A stretch of DNA of 64,000 nt from Ancylobacter sp. SL191 (GTDB taxonomy: Bacteria > Pseudomonadota > Alphaproteobacteria > Rhizobiales > Xanthobacteraceae), in assembly GCF_026625645.1 (NCBI RefSeq), contig NZ_CP113056.1:3633001-3697000 (forward strand), given 5' to 3'. The notes under the pieces were generated by a model. The model saw nothing but the letters and a program-made list of their open reading frames with translations, ran no database searches and was not told where the DNA came from. The translations under genes and the position numbers were made by a program. Each line of letters opens with the position of its first letter. Position 1 is the first letter of the stretch. Shown here one piece after another: positions 61,639-64,000 of this stretch.

Positions 61639-63078
61639 TCAGTGCCGCGACAGCCGGTAGACCAGCACCCGTGTGTCGACATCGGCGTCGGCCTTGTAGT
61701 CGGCGCCGACCTGATGGCCCTGCGTGGTCAGGAAGTCGTTGTCATTGGCGATCAGCAGGAAGGCGTCGTCCGGGTGCGCCGGATCGAGCGCCGGCACCAG
61801 CGCCATCGATTCCCACTTCTCCGACAGGTCGGTGGCGTCATGCGGCGCGCCATTGTGGAGGCCCGCCTTGGCAAGCTCGGCATTGTCGTTGAGGTCGACC
61901 ACCGGGCCGGTGAGCGTCGCCGGCGTCACCGACGGATCGACCACGCCCTTGGGCGCCACCGGTGTCAGCCCGTCAAAGGCGGTGCCGGCGATGTTGGTGG
62001 CGCCGGCAAAATCCAGCAGGTCGACACGGCGGTAGAGCGAGGTGTCGCCCTTCACGCCCCAGCCATTATTGCTGTCGCGCGAGAGCAGCAGGAAGCGGCC
62101 ATCGCCCAGCGCGGCAAGCTCGCTCTGCGCGGCCACCAGTGTCTTGTCGCCATCCTTGAACAGCGGCAGCGGCACGACATATTCGCCGACCAGCGCGAGA
62201 TGGTCGGGATCAGCCGCGTCATAAACCAAAGCGCGGGTGTTCTGACGGGTGGACTTCTTGTCGCCGCCATCCTGGCGCAGCGCGCTTTGCAGCACCACCG
62301 TCAGGCGCTTGGTCGCCGGCTCATAGGCCAGACCCTCGAAGCCCTGATTGTTCTGCCGGCCGGTCTCGGGGTCTTCCACCGCGGGCTTGGGCGCGCCGGG
62401 GCCGGGATTGTTGGAGGAGAAATCGAGCTTGCCCTTGCGCATCGGCAGGAAGGCGGCCGGCGGCAGGGTGGCGGAGAGCATCCGGCCCTCGGCGTTGAAG
62501 TGATAAAGCGCCGGCCCATACTCGTCGGAAATCATCAGCGAGCCGTCCGGCAGCCGCACGATGGCCTCGGGATCGAGGCTGACCGCGCCGGTCGCCGCGC
62601 CGGGAAGGCCGAGCCCGCCGGCCGGGCCGATGCCATTGGTGGTGTTAAGCGTCACCGGATCGAGCCCGCTCATCGGCGTGCCCGTGGTGTCGGTGAGCAG
62701 GAAACTGTCCTCCAGCTTCAGCGTCGCCATCGCCGCCTTGCCCGGCGCCGGCGTGTCGAAGGCGATGGACACCCGGTTGAGGCGCACATGATAGTCGCTC
62801 GTGCCCTCGACATTATAGCCACGGTCCGGCAGCAGCAGGAACTCGCCGGCATAGCCGGTGGCGGTCTTCGTCCAGGACAGCACGGTCATGCCGGAACCGG
62901 AGCCGAAGGTCTCGCCGAACCGGTCGCGCAGCGTGGCCGGCAGCTGGCCGCTGGCGACGAGGCCCTGATTATGCGGCAGGTCGGAAAGCCCGGCGGCGAA
63001 AGTGGCCGGCGCGGCGAGTGTCAGCAGCAGGCCGAGAGCGGCGGCACGGCCGGCAGTGGAGAGCGGATTCAGCGTCAC
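61639..63078 (-). CDS. Secreted esterase-like phytase-family protein
   Basis: A 479-residue periplasmic or secreted protein. Signal peptide ends about ATFAAG. The body has repeated beta-propeller-like stretches; motifs such as DPEAIVRLPDGSLMISDEYG, NQGFEGLAYEPATKRLTVVL and KWESMALVPALDPAHPDDAF are those of the esterase-like phytase family (PF13449). It may dephosphorylate organic phosphates, but many members are uncharacterised, and the name is from the domain only. It is convergent with the DUF6455-like gene and reads in the same direction as gatA. Confidence 0.82.
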   Translation of the reverse strand: MTLNPLSTAGRAAALGLLLTLAAPATFAAGLSDLPHNQGLVASGQLPATLRDRFGETFGSGSGMTVLSWTKTATGYAGEFLLLPDRGYNVEGTSDYHVRLNRVSIAFDTPAPGKAAMATLKLEDSFLLTDTTGTPMSGLDPVTLNTTNGIGPAGGLGLPGAATGAVSLDPEAIVRLPDGSLMISDEYGPALYHFNAEGRMLSATLPPAAFLPMRKGKLDFSSNNPGPGAPKPAVEDPETGRQNNQGFEGLAYEPATKRLTVVLQSALRQDGGDKKSTRQNTRALVYDAADPDHLALVGEYVVPLPLFKDGDKTLVAAQSELAALGDGRFLLLSRDSNNGWGVKGDTSLYRRVDLLDFAGATNIAGTAFDGLTPVAPKGVVDPSVTPATLTGPVVDLNDNAELAKAGLHNGAPHDATDLSEKWESMALVPALDPAHPDDAFLLIANDNDFLTTQGHQVGADYKADADVDTRVLVYRLSRH

Positions 63079-63182
63079 GGGAACCTCCCATCGGACGAGG
63101 AAGGCCGCTTCTAGGCGCGCTTCTTGACAGCACCGTGAACGCCGTAACGTAAGCCCTGCAAGGATTTGGCGGGGCTGGAGCC

Positions 63183-63479
63183 CTACCCCAGCCGCTCGTT
63201 CTCATAGGCCACAACCCAGTCGATCAGCACGCGCCAGAGCTTTTCGGCGAGCTCCGGCGGCACGCCCTTGGTCTCGGCCTGCGCCATCACCTTCTCGACG
63301 ACGTCCTCGACCCGCTCGGGCAGGAGGGCGGCGAGGCCCTCCGCCTGCTTGATGGCGATGACGTGCTTGACCACCTCGAAGCGGCGGGCGAGCAGCTCGA
63401 CCATCTGCGCGTCGATATGGTCGATCTCCGCCCGGAAGGGCGCGAGCGCGCGCTCGTTCTCGGGCAGGATCCGCGCCAT
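63183..63479 (-). CDS. AroQ/PchB-like chorismate mutase
   Basis: A 98-residue all-helical enzyme. PFRAEIDHIDAQMVELLARR, KHVIAIKQAEG and LPERVEDVV align with AroQ-class mutases. Residues Arg16, Arg33 and Lys44 match active-site positions of the AroQ fold, and the PERV stretch followed by a C-terminal WVVAYENE helix is nearer to the isochorismate-pyruvate lyase PchB than to the E. coli P-protein. The ATG at 63479 overlaps the gatA stop (ATGA). It would turn chorismate into prephenate, or possibly isochorismate to salicylate; the sequence does not settle which. Confidence 0.82.
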   Translation of the reverse strand: MARILPENERALAPFRAEIDHIDAQMVELLARRFEVVKHVIAIKQAEGLAALLPERVEDVVEKVMAQAETKGVPPELAEKLWRVLIDWVVAYENERLG

Positions 63480-64000
63480 CACAGCCACCACTTCTCCGGG
63501 ATGTCGAACCGGCCGGCCGCATCCTCGATCACCTGGCCGAGCGCGAACAGCTCCTGCTCCTCGAACGGCTTGCCGATGAGCTGGAGGCCGAGCGGCAGGC
63601 CCTCGGTGGAGAGCCCGGCCGGCACCGAGATGCCCGGCAGGCCGGCCATGTTCAGCGTCACCGTGAACACGTCCTGCAGATACATCTCCACCGGATCGGC
63701 GCCCGACTTCTCGCCAATGCCGAAGGCCGGCGACGGGGTGGCGGGGGCGAGCACGGCGTCGATGCCGCCGGCGAAGGCGGTCTCGAAGTCGCGCTTGATC
63801 AGCGTGCGGACCTGCTGCGCCTTGAGGTAATAGGCGTCGTAATAGCCGGCCGAGAGCACATAGGTGCCGATCATGACGCGCCGGCGCACTTCCGCGCCGA
63901 AGCCGGCCGCGCGGGTCTTCTCATACATCTCGACGATGTCGCGGCCGGCCACCCGCTCGCCATAGCGCACGCCGTCATAGCGCGCGAGGTTGGACGAGGC
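63479..64000 (-). CDS. gatA: Asp-tRNA(Asn)/Glu-tRNA(Gln) amidotransferase subunit A, C-terminal part
   Basis: The window holds the last 173 residues and the stop; the start is beyond the right edge. [14 protein letters not shown], then [20 protein letters not shown] and [16 protein letters not shown] are typical of the GatA (amidase signature) C-terminus. GatA makes ammonia from glutamine or asparagine for the GatCAB reaction. Its stop overlaps the start of the chorismate mutase gene, so the two are co-translated. gatC is presumably upstream, outside the window. Confidence 0.93.
   Translation of the reverse strand, partial: ASSNLARYDGVRYGERVAGRDIVEMYEKTRAAGFGAEVRRRVMIGTYVLSAGYYDAYYLKAQQVRTLIKRDFETAFAGGIDAVLAPATPSPAFGIGEKSGADPVEMYLQDVFTVTLNMAGLPGISVPAGLSTEGLPLGLQLIGKPFEEQELFALGQVIEDAAGRFDIPEKWWL

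Overview
The window is GC-rich, densely coded chromosomal DNA, apparently from an alphaproteobacterium of the Hyphomicrobiales; a Xanthobacteraceae-like host (Ancylobacter or Starkeya type) is my guess. This rests on overall gene content, an Irr-type iron motif, an Fnr/FixK-type box and many ATGA or GTGA stop/start overlaps. I recognise no phage, IS element or CRISPR array. The only trace of mobility is a recombinase remnant beside a tRNA-Ser gene.

Layout. 1-2194: the end of a PotBCD-like polyamine ABC operon (minus), divergent from a GntR-type regulator with two winged helices that is co-translated with a UGT-type glycosyltransferase (2360-4614). 4617-11513: a LacI repressor with two spaced operators, divergent from a sugar operon (TIM-barrel isomerase, Gfo/Idh/MocA dehydrogenase, RbsA/C/B-type ABC importer). 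11652-19968: a CaiB-type CoA-transferase, a DoxX protein, a PQQ alcohol dehydrogenase carrying the lanthanide-type Asp pair, a complete yehZYXW-type osmoprotectant ABC operon and a His-rich cupin. 20220-29164: one giant glycine-rich autotransporter gene split by a frameshift at a seven-G run, divergent from a winged-helix protein.

30239-47602 is a 17-kb iron island. One half is a receptor, MFS protein and two fused ABC half-transporters with a divergent AraC regulator, the layout of pyochelin/yersiniabactin uptake (FptABCX, YbtPQX) but with no biosynthesis genes. The other half is FecI sigma, FecR, an STN-containing TonB receptor, an FhuF-like reductase and a FecBCDE-type ABC importer, preceded by an Irr-box-like palindrome. 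Together they suggest uptake of siderophores made by other organisms.

47828-64000: a half-size EamA protein, a recombinase remnant and tRNA-Ser(GCU); a glutathione transferase; two secreted proteins built from a repeated two-cysteine module; a GNAT enzyme; a sugar-acid module (tartronate semialdehyde reductase, HpcH/HpaI aldolase, TctABC, LysR); gatB; a lactate permease; a DUF6455-like protein behind an Fnr/FixK-type box; a phytase-like secreted esterase; and a small chorismate mutase coupled to gatA, which runs off the right edge.
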